Source of the DNA: Stenotrophomonas indicatrix
Lineage (GTDB): Bacteria; Pseudomonadota; Gammaproteobacteria; Xanthomonadales; Xanthomonadaceae
NCBI GenBank assembly: GCA_041545745.1
Contig: CP168152.1
Coordinates: 2,974,001 to 3,038,000 of the forward strand
Length of the DNA: 64,000 nt
Direction of reading: 5' to 3'
The notes under the pieces were generated by a model. That model was not told the origin of the DNA. It saw only the letters and a program-made list of their open reading frames with translations, and searched no databases. Both the position numbers and the translations under genes were made by a program. Shown one piece after another: positions 16,614 through 25,193 of the stretch. Numbering within the stretch: the first letter of the stretch is position 1; each line of letters begins with the position of its first letter.

Positions 16614-18485
16614 ATGCCTGCTTCCCCCATTGCCGGCGCTGCCGGCGCCAAGAAACCCAGCCTGCGTCAACGCTTCAAGGCGATGCGCAACCTGCCGCCC
16701 TTCCTGCGCCAGGTGTGGCAGACCAGCCGCGCCCTGACCCTGGCCAGTCTTGGCCTGCGCCTGATCCGTGCGCTGCTGCCGGTGGCGATGCTGTACGTCG
16801 GCAAGCTGATCATCGATACCGCGCTGCACCTCAGCCAGCACGATGCCGGCTTCCCGCCGCTGGGTGAGGCGCTGTCCAGTGGGCTGCTCAATCCGCTGCT
16901 CGGCCTGTTGGCGATGGAACTGGGCCTGGCCATCGCCTCGGACCTGCTCGGCCGCCTGGTCAGCTACGCCGATGCCCTGCTGTCGGAACTGTTCGCCAAC
17001 GTCACCAGCGTGCGCCTGATGGAACACGCAGCCACCCTGGACCTGGAGGACTTCGAGGACCCGGACCTGCAGGACAAACTGGACCGTGCGCGGCGCCAGA
17101 CCATGGGCCGGATGAACCTGATGAGCCAGCTGTTCGGCCAGGTGCAGGATGCGATCACCGTCGCCAGCCTGGCCGTCGGTCTGCTGGTCTATGCGCCGTG
17201 GCTGATCCTGCTGTTGGCGCTGGCGCTGGTGCCGGCCTTCATCGGTGAATCGCACTTCAATGCGGCCGGTTACAGCCTCAACTTCCTGTGGACGCCGGAA
17301 CGCCGCCAGCTGGACTACCTGCGCCAGCTCGGCGCCAGCGTGGAAACGGCCAAGGAAGTAAAGATCTTCAACCTGCACCGGTTCCTGGTCGACCGCTACC
17401 GCAGCTTGTCGGCGGCACTGTTCCTGGCCAACCGCGCGCTCGCCCGGCGGCGTGCGTTCTGGGGCACGCTGCTGGCCGCGCTGGGCACGCTGGGCTACTA
17501 CACCGCGTATGCCTATATCGCCTGGCGTACGGTGCGCGGCGATTTTTCGATCGGTGACCTGACCTTCCTCGCCGGCAGCTTCCTGCGCCTGCGCCAGTTG
17601 CTGGAAGGCCTGCTGATCGGCTTCTCGCAGGTGGCCAGCCAGGCGTTGTATCTGGACGATCTGTATTCGTTCTTCCAGATCGAACCGGAAATCCACTCGC
17701 GCAAGGACGCGGTGCGCGTGCCGCAGCCGATCCGCGAAGGCTTCGTGTTCGAAGACGTGGGCTTCCGCTATCCCGATGCCGAGCAATGGGCCGTGCGTCA
17801 CCTCGATTTCCAGCTGCACGCGGGCGAAGTGCTGGCACTGGTCGGTGAGAACGGTGCGGGCAAGACCACCCTGGTCAAGCTGCTGGCACGCCTGTACGAA
17901 CCCGACGAAGGCCGCATCCTGCTTGATGGCCGCGACCTGCGCGACTACGACCTGGACGACCTGCGCGCCAACCTCGGCGTGATCTTCCAGGACTTCGTGC
18001 GCTACAACCTCAGTGCCGGCGAGAACATAGGTGTCGGCCAGGTTGAAGCGATGGACGACCGCGCACGGATCACCGATGCCGCCCGCCGCGGCATGGCCGA
18101 GGAAGTCATCGCTGCCCTGCCCGGCGGCTACGACCAGCAGATCGGCCGCCGCTTCAAGCAGGGCGTGGACCTGTCCGGCGGCCAGTGGCAGAAGATCGCC
18201 ATCGCCCGCGCGTGGATGCGCGATGCACAGGTGATGATCCTGGATGAGCCCACCGCGGCGCTGGACGCCCGCGCCGAGTTCGAGGTGTTCCAGCGGTTCA
18301 GGGAGTTGGCGGATAATCGCACCGCAGTGCTGATTTCCCACCGTTTCTCCTCCGTGCGCATGGCCGACCGCATTCTGGTACTGGCCGATGGCCGGATCGA
18401 GGCCAGCGGCACCCACCAGGAGCTGATGGCACAGGGCGGCCGCTATGCCGAACTGTTCGAACTGCAGGCGGCAGGTTACCGCTGA
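16614..18485 (+). CDS. ABC exporter, fused permease and ATPase
   Basis: 623-aa half-transporter. Five to six membrane helices lie between about 40 and 330, and the nucleotide-binding domain from about 370 to the end. Walker A GENGAGKTT starts at residue 411, the signature LSGGQ is at 520-524, Walker B VMILDEP at 540-546, and the switch His is in LISHRFSSVR. The family homodimerises to export lipids, peptides or drugs. The NBD is most like lipid/drug exporters of the MsbA-like branch, but the substrate cannot be assigned. No partner half-transporter gene is adjacent. It is flanked by repeats upstream and by the fpr promoter downstream. Confidence 0.92.
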   Translation: MPASPIAGAAGAKKPSLRQRFKAMRNLPPFLRQVWQTSRALTLASLGLRLIRALLPVAMLYVGKLIIDTALHLSQHDAGFPPLGEALSSGLLNPLLGLLAMELGLAIASDLLGRLVSYADALLSELFANVTSVRLMEHAATLDLEDFEDPDLQDKLDRARRQTMGRMNLMSQLFGQVQDAITVASLAVGLLVYAPWLILLLALALVPAFIGESHFNAAGYSLNFLWTPERRQLDYLRQLGASVETAKEVKIFNLHRFLVDRYRSLSAALFLANRALARRRAFWGTLLAALGTLGYYTAYAYIAWRTVRGDFSIGDLTFLAGSFLRLRQLLEGLLIGFSQVASQALYLDDLYSFFQIEPEIHSRKDAVRVPQPIREGFVFEDVGFRYPDAEQWAVRHLDFQLHAGEVLALVGENGAGKTTLVKLLARLYEPDEGRILLDGRDLRDYDLDDLRANLGVIFQDFVRYNLSAGENIGVGQVEAMDDRARITDAARRGMAEEVIAALPGGYDQQIGRRFKQGVDLSGGQWQKIAIARAWMRDAQVMILDEPTAALDARAEFEVFQRFRELADNRTAVLISHRFSSVRMADRILVLADGRIEASGTHQELMAQGGRYAELFELQAAGYR

Positions 18486-18505
18486 GAACGCCTCTCGTTC
18501 CGCCT

Positions 18506-18524
18506 AATGAGAACCTGTCTCATT
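18506..18524. promoter_or_regulatory. Putative Fur-box-like operator upstream of fpr
   Basis: AATGAGAACCTGTCTCATT is a 19-bp inverted repeat with 7-bp arms. It resembles GC-rich-bacterium Fur boxes of the AATGAGAA-N-TTCTCATT type. A TAGAAT -10-like hexamer follows at 18530-18535. The binding protein is inferred, not shown. Confidence 0.5.
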
Positions 18525-18564
18525 TGAGATAGAATTGTCCCGACGACTTCCGATAGATACGCCC

Positions 18565-19344
18565 ATGTCCTCCGCTTTCGGCGCCGAAACGGTGCTTGAG
18601 GTCCGCCACTGGACCGACGCCTACTTCAGCTTCACCCTCACCCGTGACAGCGGTTTCCGCTTCGAGAACGGCCAGTTCGTGATGATCGGCCTGGAGACCG
18701 ACGCGCGGCCGCTGCTGCGCGCGTACTCCATCGCCAGCGCGAACTGGGAAGAACAGCTGGAATTTTTCAGCATCAAGGTGCAGGACGGCCCGCTGACCTC
18801 GCGCCTGCAGCACATCAAGCCGGGCGACAAGGTACTGGTCGGCAAGAAGCCCACCGGCACCCTGCTGATCAGCGACCTGCACCCGGGCAAGCACCTGTAC
18901 CTGCTGGGCACGGGCACCGGCCTGGCGCCGTGGCTGTCGGTGATCAAGGACCCGGAAACCTACGAGCGCTTCGACAAGGTGATCCTGTGCCACGGTGTGC
19001 GCTACGAAAAGGACCTGGCCTATCGCGATTATTTCGAGAAGGAACTGCGCGAGCATGAGTTCCTGGGCGAAATGGTCGGTGACAAGCTGCTGTACTACCC
19101 CGCAGTGACCCGCGAACCGTTCCCGAACCAGAGCCGCCTGACCTCGCTGATGGAAAGCGGCGAGATGCAGCGCACCCTCGGTCTGCCCGAGCTGAGCCCG
19201 GAAAACGACCGCGCCATGATCTGCGGCAGCCCGCAGATGCTGGCCGACCTGCGCACCGTGCTGGACAGTCGCGGCTTCCAGACCTCGCCGCGCATCGGTA
19301 CGCCCGGCCACTACGTGTTCGAGCGCGCGTTCGTCGAGAAATAA
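18565..19344 (+). CDS. fpr: Ferredoxin/flavodoxin-NADP+ reductase
   Basis: 259-aa FAD enzyme that passes electrons between NADPH and ferredoxin or flavodoxin, with roles in oxidative stress and Fe-S repair. The FAD motif RAYSIAS is at 52-58; the NADP-binding motif GTGTGLAPWLS is at 115-125 and CGSPQML near 227. The C-terminus HYVFERAFVEK is that of the bacterial Fpr subclass. ATG 18565 gives the family length; a GTG-type extension upstream would run into the promoter. A palindromic Fur-like box lies 40-58 nt upstream, suggesting iron-linked control. Confidence 0.94.
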   Translation: MSSAFGAETVLEVRHWTDAYFSFTLTRDSGFRFENGQFVMIGLETDARPLLRAYSIASANWEEQLEFFSIKVQDGPLTSRLQHIKPGDKVLVGKKPTGTLLISDLHPGKHLYLLGTGTGLAPWLSVIKDPETYERFDKVILCHGVRYEKDLAYRDYFEKELREHEFLGEMVGDKLLYYPAVTREPFPNQSRLTSLMESGEMQRTLGLPELSPENDRAMICGSPQMLADLRTVLDSRGFQTSPRIGTPGHYVFERAFVEK

Positions 19345-19349
19345 GCAAA

Positions 19350-19413
19350 AAAGGGGACGGAGGGGATTAAGTCGTTTTTGCCACAAACGACTTAATCCCC
19401 TCCGTCCCCTTTT
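19350..19413. terminator. Long perfect inverted repeat acting as bidirectional terminator
   Basis: Two arms of about 27-30 nt, reading GGGGACGGAGGGGATTAAGT and its complement, are separated by a loop TTGCCAC-like core. A-rich on the left (AAAAAA) and T7 on the right make it terminator-like for both the fpr and glutathione peroxidase genes, which converge here. The unusual length and symmetry suggest a mobile palindrome adopted as a terminator. Confidence 0.85.
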
Positions 19414-19423
19414 TTTCAGACGG

Positions 19424-19903
19424 TCAGAGCAGCGCTTCGATGCCGTCGCGCAGCTGCTCCGGCTTGGTGGTCGGCGCATAGCGATCCACCACCTGCCCCT
19501 TGCGATCAACCAGGAACTTGCTGAAGTTCCACTTGATGCGGGCGATGCCCAGCAGCCCACGCTTCTCGTGCGACAGCCACGCCCACAGCGAATCAGCCCC
19601 CTCGCCGTTGACCTCGATCTTCTGCGACAGCGGGAAGCTGACCGGGTAATCAATCGAACAGAACTGGCGGATCTGCGCAGCATCGCCCGGTTCCTGCGCG
19701 CCGAACTGGTTGCAGGGAAAGCCGATCACCACCAGACCGCGATCACGATAGTCCTGCCACAGCTGTTCCAGCCCGGTGTACTGCGGGGTGAAGCCACAGC
19801 GGCTGGCCACATTGACCAGCAGCAGCGGACGTCCCTGGTACTGCGCCAGCGCCTGCGGCTGGCCGTCGAGGTCGCGGAAGCTGAAATCGTAGGCGGTGGT
19901 CAT
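19424..19903 (-). CDS. Glutathione peroxidase family thiol peroxidase
   Basis: 159-aa thioredoxin-fold peroxidase that reduces H2O2 and lipid hydroperoxides. The peroxidatic residue is cysteine, not selenocysteine: VASRCGFTPQY (Cys36). Gln66 in GFPCNQFG and Trp125-Asn126 in KWNFSKF complete the catalytic tetrad. Cys64 in FPCNQF is the usual second conserved Cys. No signal peptide, so cytoplasmic. The ATG at 19903 gives the standard N-terminus YDFSFRDLDG; the frame continues far upstream across dcp in antisense, which is a coding shadow. Confidence 0.94.
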   Translation of the reverse strand: MTTAYDFSFRDLDGQPQALAQYQGRPLLLVNVASRCGFTPQYTGLEQLWQDYRDRGLVVIGFPCNQFGAQEPGDAAQIRQFCSIDYPVSFPLSQKIEVNGEGADSLWAWLSHEKRGLLGIARIKWNFSKFLVDRKGQVVDRYAPTTKPEQLRDGIEALL

Positions 19904-20065
19904 GGCAACTGGCCTGGGGGGCGGTGTTCTCCATGGTACCCGGGCAGCCAGCCATGGGGTGGCGCTACTGTGCGGCGGCGTTGCCAACATGCCTTTTGAC
20001 ACAAGTGCGGGCGCGCCGGGCCGGGTTACCCTCGGGCCCTTGTTTGCCTTACCGGAGTATCGACC

Positions 20066-22234
20066 TTGACCACCCGCCTTGCCCTTGCCGTGGCCATGAC
20101 CCTCGGCCTTGCCCTGCCCGCCTATTCGGCCAGCGCCGCCGCCCCGGCCACCGCTGCCAATGCCCAGCAGGCCAATCCGTTCTTCGCCGACAGCCCGCTG
20201 CCGCTGCATTTCCCGCAGTTCGACAAGATCAAGGACAGCGACTTCGCCCCGGCGTTCGATGCCGGCATGGCGCAGCAGCTGAAGGAAGTGGAGGCGATCG
20301 CCAACACCAAGGCCAAGCCGACCTTCGACAACACCATCATCGCCCTGGAAAAGAGCGGTGACACCCTGGATCGCGCGACCACCGTGTTCTTCAGCCTGGT
20401 CGGCGCCGATACCAACGACACCCGCAAGAAGCTGCAGGCCGACTACTCGGCGAAGTTCGCCGCGCACAGCGACGCAATCGCGCTGAACGGCAAGCTGTTT
20501 GCACGCATCCAGGCGCTGTATGACAGCCGCACCACCCTGGGCCTGGACGCTGAAGGCGTGCGCCTGGTCGAGAAGTACTACGACAACTACGTGCGCGCTG
20601 GCGCCAAGCTGTCCGAGGCCGACAAGACCAAGCTGAAGGAAATGAACGCCGAGCTGGCCAACCTGGGCACCAAGTTCAGCCAGAACGTGCAGTCGGAAGT
20701 GAACGCTTCGGCGATCACCGTCAACGACGTCAAGGAACTGGACGGCCTGTCCAAGGAGCAGATCGCCGCCGCCGCCGAAGCCGCCAAGGCCCGCGGCCTG
20801 GACGGCAAGTACGTGATCACCCTGCTCAACACCACCGGCCAGCCGCCGCTGACCAACCTGGCCAACCGCGCCCTGCGCCAGAAGATCTACGAAGCCTCCA
20901 CCACCCGCGGCAGCCGCGGCGGTGAGTTCGACAACACCGCGCTGGTCGCGCGCATCATGCAGCTGCGCGCCGACAAGGCCAAGCTGATGGGCTTTGCCAA
21001 CTTCGCCGCCTACAACCTGACCAACCAGACCGCCAAGACCCCCGAAGCGGTCAATGCGATGCTGGGCAAGCTGGCCCCGGCCGCGGTGGCCAACGCCAAG
21101 CGCGAAGCCGCCGACCTGCAGGCAATGATCGACCAGGAACAGAAGGCCGCCGGCAAGCCGACCTTCAAGCTGGAGCCGTGGGACTGGGCCTTCTACAGCG
21201 AGAAGGTGCGCCAGGCCAAGTACAACTTCGACGAGTCGCAGCTGAAGCCGTACTTCGAGATGAAGAACGTACTGGAAAACGGCGTGTTCTACGCCGCCAA
21301 CCAGGAATTCGGGCTGAGCTTCAAGCAGCGCACCGACCTGCCGGTCTACCACGATGACGTCACCGTCTATGACGTGTTCGATGCCGACGGCAGCCAGCTG
21401 GCGATCTTCATCTTCGACCCGTACGCACGCGCCTCCAAGCGCGGCGGTGCATGGATGAACTCGTACGTCTCGCAGTCCAAGCTGACCGGCTTCAAGCCGG
21501 TGGTGGCCAATCACCTGAACATCCCCAAGCCGCCGGCCGGCCAGCCGACCCTGCTGACCTGGGATGAAGTGAGCACCACCTTCCACGAGTTCGGCCACGC
21601 CCTGCACGGCATGTTCTCGAACGTGAAGTATCCGTACTTCTCCGGCACCGCGGTGCCGCGCGACTTCGTCGAGTTCCCCTCGCAGGTCAACGAGATGTGG
21701 GCCGACAACCCGGCCATCCTGAAGAACTACGCCAAGCACTACCAGAACGGTTCGGCGATGCCGCAGGCGCTGCTGGACAAGGTGCTGGCCGCGGCCAAGT
21801 TCAACCAGGGCTTTGCCACCACCGAGTACCTCGGTGCCGCCATGCTCGACCAGCGCTGGCACCAGATCGGCCCGGACCAGGTGCCGGCCGCCAAGGACGT
21901 GATGGCCTTCGAGCGCGCCGCGCTGGAGAAAGACGGCATCTACTACGCGCCGGTTCCGCCGCGCTACAAGACCCCGTACTTCAGCCACATCATGGGCGGC
22001 TACTCGGCCGGCTATTACGCCTACATCTGGTCGGAAGTGCTGGACGCCAACACCCAGAAGTGGTTCCGCGACAACGGTGGCCTGAGCCGCAAGAACGGCG
22101 ACCACTTCCGCGCGACCCTGCTGTCCAAGGGTGGCAGCGTGGACGCGATGCAGCTGTTCCGCGATTTCGCCGGCCACGAGCCGCAGATCGAACCGCTGCT
22201 TGAGAAGCGCGGCCTGACCGGCACCGGCAACTGA
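20066..22234 (+). CDS. dcp: M3 family peptidyl-dipeptidase Dcp
   Basis: 722-aa zinc metallopeptidase that removes C-terminal dipeptides. An N-terminal signal peptide (ending near SASA) predicts a periplasmic location. The M3 zinc motif HEFGHALH begins at residue 507, and the third ligand Glu is in VEFPSQVNEMW about 28 residues later. The fold is helical throughout and of normal length. The start is TTG at 20066 with CGGAG 8 nt upstream; an ATG at 20096 would cut into the signal peptide. A strong terminator follows 27 nt after the stop. Confidence 0.95.
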   Translation: MTTRLALAVAMTLGLALPAYSASAAAPATAANAQQANPFFADSPLPLHFPQFDKIKDSDFAPAFDAGMAQQLKEVEAIANTKAKPTFDNTIIALEKSGDTLDRATTVFFSLVGADTNDTRKKLQADYSAKFAAHSDAIALNGKLFARIQALYDSRTTLGLDAEGVRLVEKYYDNYVRAGAKLSEADKTKLKEMNAELANLGTKFSQNVQSEVNASAITVNDVKELDGLSKEQIAAAAEAAKARGLDGKYVITLLNTTGQPPLTNLANRALRQKIYEASTTRGSRGGEFDNTALVARIMQLRADKAKLMGFANFAAYNLTNQTAKTPEAVNAMLGKLAPAAVANAKREAADLQAMIDQEQKAAGKPTFKLEPWDWAFYSEKVRQAKYNFDESQLKPYFEMKNVLENGVFYAANQEFGLSFKQRTDLPVYHDDVTVYDVFDADGSQLAIFIFDPYARASKRGGAWMNSYVSQSKLTGFKPVVANHLNIPKPPAGQPTLLTWDEVSTTFHEFGHALHGMFSNVKYPYFSGTAVPRDFVEFPSQVNEMWADNPAILKNYAKHYQNGSAMPQALLDKVLAAAKFNQGFATTEYLGAAMLDQRWHQIGPDQVPAAKDVMAFERAALEKDGIYYAPVPPRYKTPYFSHIMGGYSAGYYAYIWSEVLDANTQKWFRDNGGLSRKNGDHFRATLLSKGGSVDAMQLFRDFAGHEPQIEPLLEKRGLTGTGN

Positions 22235-22260
22235 TCGCCGGCACCGCATAGCGTGAAACG

Positions 22261-22291
22261 AAAACCGCCCGGGAGACCGGGCGGTTTTTTT
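22261..22291 (+). terminator. Rho-independent terminator of dcp
   Basis: Stem CCGCCCGG (22265-22272)/CCGGGCGG (22277-22284), loop GAGA, followed by seven T; the AAAA on the left also allows reverse-strand use. Confidence 0.93.
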
Positions 22292-22297
22292 ATGGAT

Positions 22298-22394
22298 GGG
22301 TCAGAGCCCATTTCTACGAAACGGGATCTGACCCCGGGGTCGGATCCCTTTCCATCGGAAAGGGCTCTGACCCCATCCACGCATGGCGTGGATC
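22298..22394. repeat. Three consecutive palindromes (two GGGTCGGATC type, one GATCCACGC type)
   Basis: The first (22298-22335) and second (22336-22374) are hairpins with GGGTC...GACCCC ends; a third, ATCCACGCATGGCGTGGAT, is at 22376-22394. They fill the space between the dcp terminator and cfa. Confidence 0.8.
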
Positions 22395-22409
22395 TACTGG
22401 AATGCGGCC

Positions 22410-23528
22410 TCACCGCGGCGCCACGTATCCCCCCGGCACGCCTTGCGGCGACAGCACCAGCTGCCACAGCTGCGCATGCCGGCTGCGGAACGTCGCCATC
22501 GAACCGGCCAGGTAGAACCGCCACAGGCGACGGAACCCCTCGTCATAGCGCTGCGCATCCAGTGTCGGCCACGCTGCTTCCACATTGCGTCGCCACGCCT
22601 GCAGCGTCAGATCGTAGTCGGTACCGAAGTTGTGCCAGTCCTCCAGCACGAAGCGCCCTTCAAATGCGCGACTGATCTGCGCCGCCGACGGCAGCATCGA
22701 GTTGGGGAAGATGTAGCGCGCGATCCACGGATCGGTGCGATGGCGCGAGACGTTGCTGCCAATGGTGTGCAACAGCAGCAGGCCACGCGGCGACAGGCAG
22801 CGCCGGGTCACGTCGAAAAAGCTGCGGTAGTTCTTGTCGCCCACGTGTTCGAACATGCCGATGGAGAACACCGCATCGAACGGCTCGTCCAGTTCGCGAT
22901 AGTCCTGCAGCCGGATCTCGATCGGCAGGCCAGCGCACAACTCGCGGGCGAAGTCGGCCTGCTCCTGCGAGATGGTGATGCCCACGCCACTGACACCATA
23001 GCGCTCGGCAGCGAACTTCAGCGCTTCGCCCCAACCGCAGCCGATATCCAGCACGCGCTGCCCGGGGCGCAGCCCGAGCTTGCGGCACACCAGATCGAGC
23101 TTGGCTTGCTGCGCGCCATCCAGATCGGTGGCGTTGCGCCAATACCCACAGCTGTACACCAGGCGCTGTCCGAGCATCGCCTGGTACAGATCATTGCCGA
23201 GGTCGTAGTGGCGACGGCCGACTTCATAGCTGCGCTGCCCGGCCTGCAGGTTGAACAGGCGCGCCTTCAGGGCGTCGGTCACCTCGCGCCAGCCGTGCAC
23301 CCGCTCGTCCAGGTGCGCCTGCATCAGCTGGAACAGGAATTCATCGAGGACGTTGGCATCCCACCAGCCGTCCATGTAGCTCTCGCCCAGGCCGAGCGAG
23401 CCGTGCGCCATCACCCGCGCGAAGAATCGCGGGTCATGCACCTGGATATCCTGCGGCCGGGATCCATCGATCTTGACCCCGGCTTCGTGGAGCAGGCCGG
23501 TGACCCGCTCCTGCAACCCTGTATCCAC
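22410..23528 (-). CDS. cfa: Cyclopropane-fatty-acyl-phospholipid synthase
   Basis: 372-aa SAM-dependent enzyme that adds a methylene to unsaturated acyl chains of membrane phospholipids. The class-I SAM motif VLDIGCGWG is at 159-167, with the N-terminal substrate-binding domain containing ESYMDGWWD and the YDLGNDLY and VYSCGYW signatures. FSIGMFEHVG and HTIG follow. Length is close to E. coli Cfa (382). The start is GTG at 23528 with GAGGAGG 4-5 nt upstream. The lipoprotein gene stop lies 19 nt before it, so they may be cotranscribed. Confidence 0.95.
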   Translation of the reverse strand: MDTGLQERVTGLLHEAGVKIDGSRPQDIQVHDPRFFARVMAHGSLGLGESYMDGWWDANVLDEFLFQLMQAHLDERVHGWREVTDALKARLFNLQAGQRSYEVGRRHYDLGNDLYQAMLGQRLVYSCGYWRNATDLDGAQQAKLDLVCRKLGLRPGQRVLDIGCGWGEALKFAAERYGVSGVGITISQEQADFARELCAGLPIEIRLQDYRELDEPFDAVFSIGMFEHVGDKNYRSFFDVTRRCLSPRGLLLLHTIGSNVSRHRTDPWIARYIFPNSMLPSAAQISRAFEGRFVLEDWHNFGTDYDLTLQAWRRNVEAAWPTLDAQRYDEGFRRLWRFYLAGSMATFRSRHAQLWQLVLSPQGVPGGYVAPR

Positions 23529-23547
23529 GACACCTCCTCGTCTGCGG

Positions 23548-24402
23548 TTAGCCGCGCACGAACAGCTCCACGTAGTCCTTGGCCACGTGCGGCAACAACA
23601 CCGAGGCCGGTACATCGGCGGTCTGGGTGCCATCCGAGTATGGACCCACCTGGTAGGGCGGGAACACGAAGCGCAGCGCGGTGATCTGACCCTTGTCGTC
23701 GGTCAGCGGCTGGAACTGGCTGAAATTGTCGGCCTGCGGACCGGTGCCATCGGCGATCATCCGCGAGGCATTACGCAGCGATTCCTGCAGCTGCGACGGG
23801 TCCATGTCCTCGCCGCTGAGGCGGGTGGCCACGCGCTCACGCAGCTGGTCGGCGACGAAATCGCTGATCGCTTTCCAGCCCTTGGCATCGGTCACCAGCT
23901 TGTCGGCGCTCAGCATCTGCTGCTGCGCCGGCAGCCACACGAAACGTGCCACCAGCGGTTCGCCGTGGGCGCCACCGGTGTAGCGGCTGCCGTCGGCACT
24001 GACCACCACCAGCTGCGGCGTCTCCAGCAGCTTCTCGAAGCTCAGCGACAGCTCATAGGGCATGGTCGGCTTGTCGTTGCCCAGCCCGTCCAGCGCCTGC
24101 TGCAGATCGCCGCGGGCGGAGGTGGCATAGGCCTGCAGCGCGCGCGCCAGCCCCGGATAGCGATCGATGCCCGCCGGGTAGCTGATGCCGACCACTTCAC
24201 GCTCGTTGTTCTCGATCACATCGCGCAGATCCAACGGCGCTTCCGCTGCGGGTGTCTCGGCGGTGCCAGTGGCTTCGGCCGCAGGTGCGGCGTCGGTGGC
24301 CGGTGCCGCCTCGTTCTCGCGCTGGCAACCGGCCAGCAACAGCACGCCCATGGCGCCGGCCAGCACGCTGGCGTGCAGTGGCCGGTTGTTTCCAATCTTC
24401 AT
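23548..24402 (-). CDS. DUF3298/DUF4163-type lipoprotein
   Basis: 284-aa lipoprotein with signal MKIGNNRPLHASVLAGAM and lipobox LLAGC (Cys about 26). An Ala/Pro/Glu-rich linker (30-65) precedes a domain of the DUF4163-DUF3298 type, recognised by SADGSRYTGGAHGEP and the final VFPPYQVGPYSDG. Related folds occur in RsiV and in peptidoglycan-associated proteins. It probably faces the periplasm. Its stop is 19 nt before the cfa start. Function is unknown. Confidence 0.8.
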   Translation of the reverse strand: MKIGNNRPLHASVLAGAMGVLLLAGCQRENEAAPATDAAPAAEATGTAETPAAEAPLDLRDVIENNEREVVGISYPAGIDRYPGLARALQAYATSARGDLQQALDGLGNDKPTMPYELSLSFEKLLETPQLVVVSADGSRYTGGAHGEPLVARFVWLPAQQQMLSADKLVTDAKGWKAISDFVADQLRERVATRLSGEDMDPSQLQESLRNASRMIADGTGPQADNFSQFQPLTDDKGQITALRFVFPPYQVGPYSDGTQTADVPASVLLPHVAKDYVELFVRG

Positions 24403-24465
24403 CGGGACCCCCTGTTCATTTTCATACATCATCGCCTGCCCTGGCTGAAGCGTGGCCCGCTGGAT

Positions 24466-24768
24466 TCAGCCCACAAGCAGATCGTGATACTCCTCGTGGC
24501 GCTGCAGGAAGGCCTCGGCGTAGGCACATGCCGGTACCACCTTGTACTTCTGCTCCCGGGCGAAACGCAGTGCGACCCGGGTCAGCTCACCAGCAATGCC
24601 ACGGCCAGCGATCGGCTCGGGCACTTCGGTATGGGTGATGACCATCCGCCTGCGCTTGATCTGGTAGTCCAACAGTGCCACCTGCCCGCGCACGCGGGCG
24701 GTGAACCGGTGGTTGACCTGATCGTGTTCGACCTCGTAAGCCAGACCGGGGGGCGTGACCGAAGCCAT
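24466..24768 (-). CDS. Small GNAT N-acetyltransferase (YjdJ/NATD1-like)
   Basis: 100-aa single-domain acetyltransferase of the minimal GNAT group. TEVPEPIAGRGIAGELTRVAL contains the acetyl-CoA loop, and KVVPACAYAEAFLQRHEEY the conserved C-terminal strand-helix with the PxCxY signature. AGGAGA is 9 nt before the ATG. The substrate is unknown. It lies 63 nt upstream of the lipoprotein gene on the same strand. Confidence 0.88.
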   Translation of the reverse strand: MASVTPPGLAYEVEHDQVNHRFTARVRGQVALLDYQIKRRRMVITHTEVPEPIAGRGIAGELTRVALRFAREQKYKVVPACAYAEAFLQRHEEYHDLLVG

Positions 24769-24976
24769 GGGACTGTCTCCTGCGGCGACTGCGTGGATGG
24801 TGCGCAGGCGGGCGCCATGATCGCGTGAAGCCTGAACAGGGGCAAGTCTGTGCCTGCAACGTCAGTTGTTGCCCTCAAGCTGCAGCCCGGCCGGCCGCTA
24901 ACCCCTCTGCAGAGGTGCGCCAAGCTGGCATGCCCCTTGCGACAGTCGACCAAGCGCTCTGCCGTGGAGGCCCGCG

Positions 24977-25138
24977 ATGCACCCCAGCGATTCCCATTCC
25001 GATACCGATCACGCCCTGCTGGAGGGCCTGCTGCAACTGGCCGTGGAGGGACAGACCGAAGACCAGGCGTTCCAGAGCATCGGCGAGGAAGTGTTCTCCC
25101 GCCTGCTCCATACCTACGGTCAGGAAACCCGGGCCTGA
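24977..25138 (+). CDS. Small hypothetical protein (53 aa)
   Basis: Translates to a 53-residue acidic, helical protein beginning MHPSDSHSDTDHALL and ending GQETRA. A GGAGG ribosome binding site sits 6 nt before the ATG (24966-24970), a strong argument that it is translated. The composition (Glu/Gln/Leu amphipathic helix) is that of a small soluble protein. I do not recognise a family. It is followed by a palindrome and the convergent rhomboid gene. Confidence 0.6.
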   Translation: MHPSDSHSDTDHALLEGLLQLAVEGQTEDQAFQSIGEEVFSRLLHTYGQETRA

Positions 25139-25158
25139 GCCGGGACGGGGCCGCAGCC

Positions 25159-25190
25159 CCGGGGGTCGGATCCAGTGGATCCGACCCCGG
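25159..25190. repeat. GGGGTCGGATCC-type perfect palindrome
   Basis: Arms CCGGGGGTCGGATCCA and TGGATCCGACCCCGG with no real loop. It lies between convergent genes, as do other members of this family in the window. Confidence 0.8.
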
Positions 25191-25193
25191 CCC

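Noticed and set aside
19904..22249. Long minus-strand open frame (continuing from the glutathione peroxidase) over all of dcp
   Set aside because: The Val/Gly/Leu/Arg/His-rich translation is an antisense shadow of dcp codon bias, with no motif and no start signal. The peroxidase proper starts at 19903.
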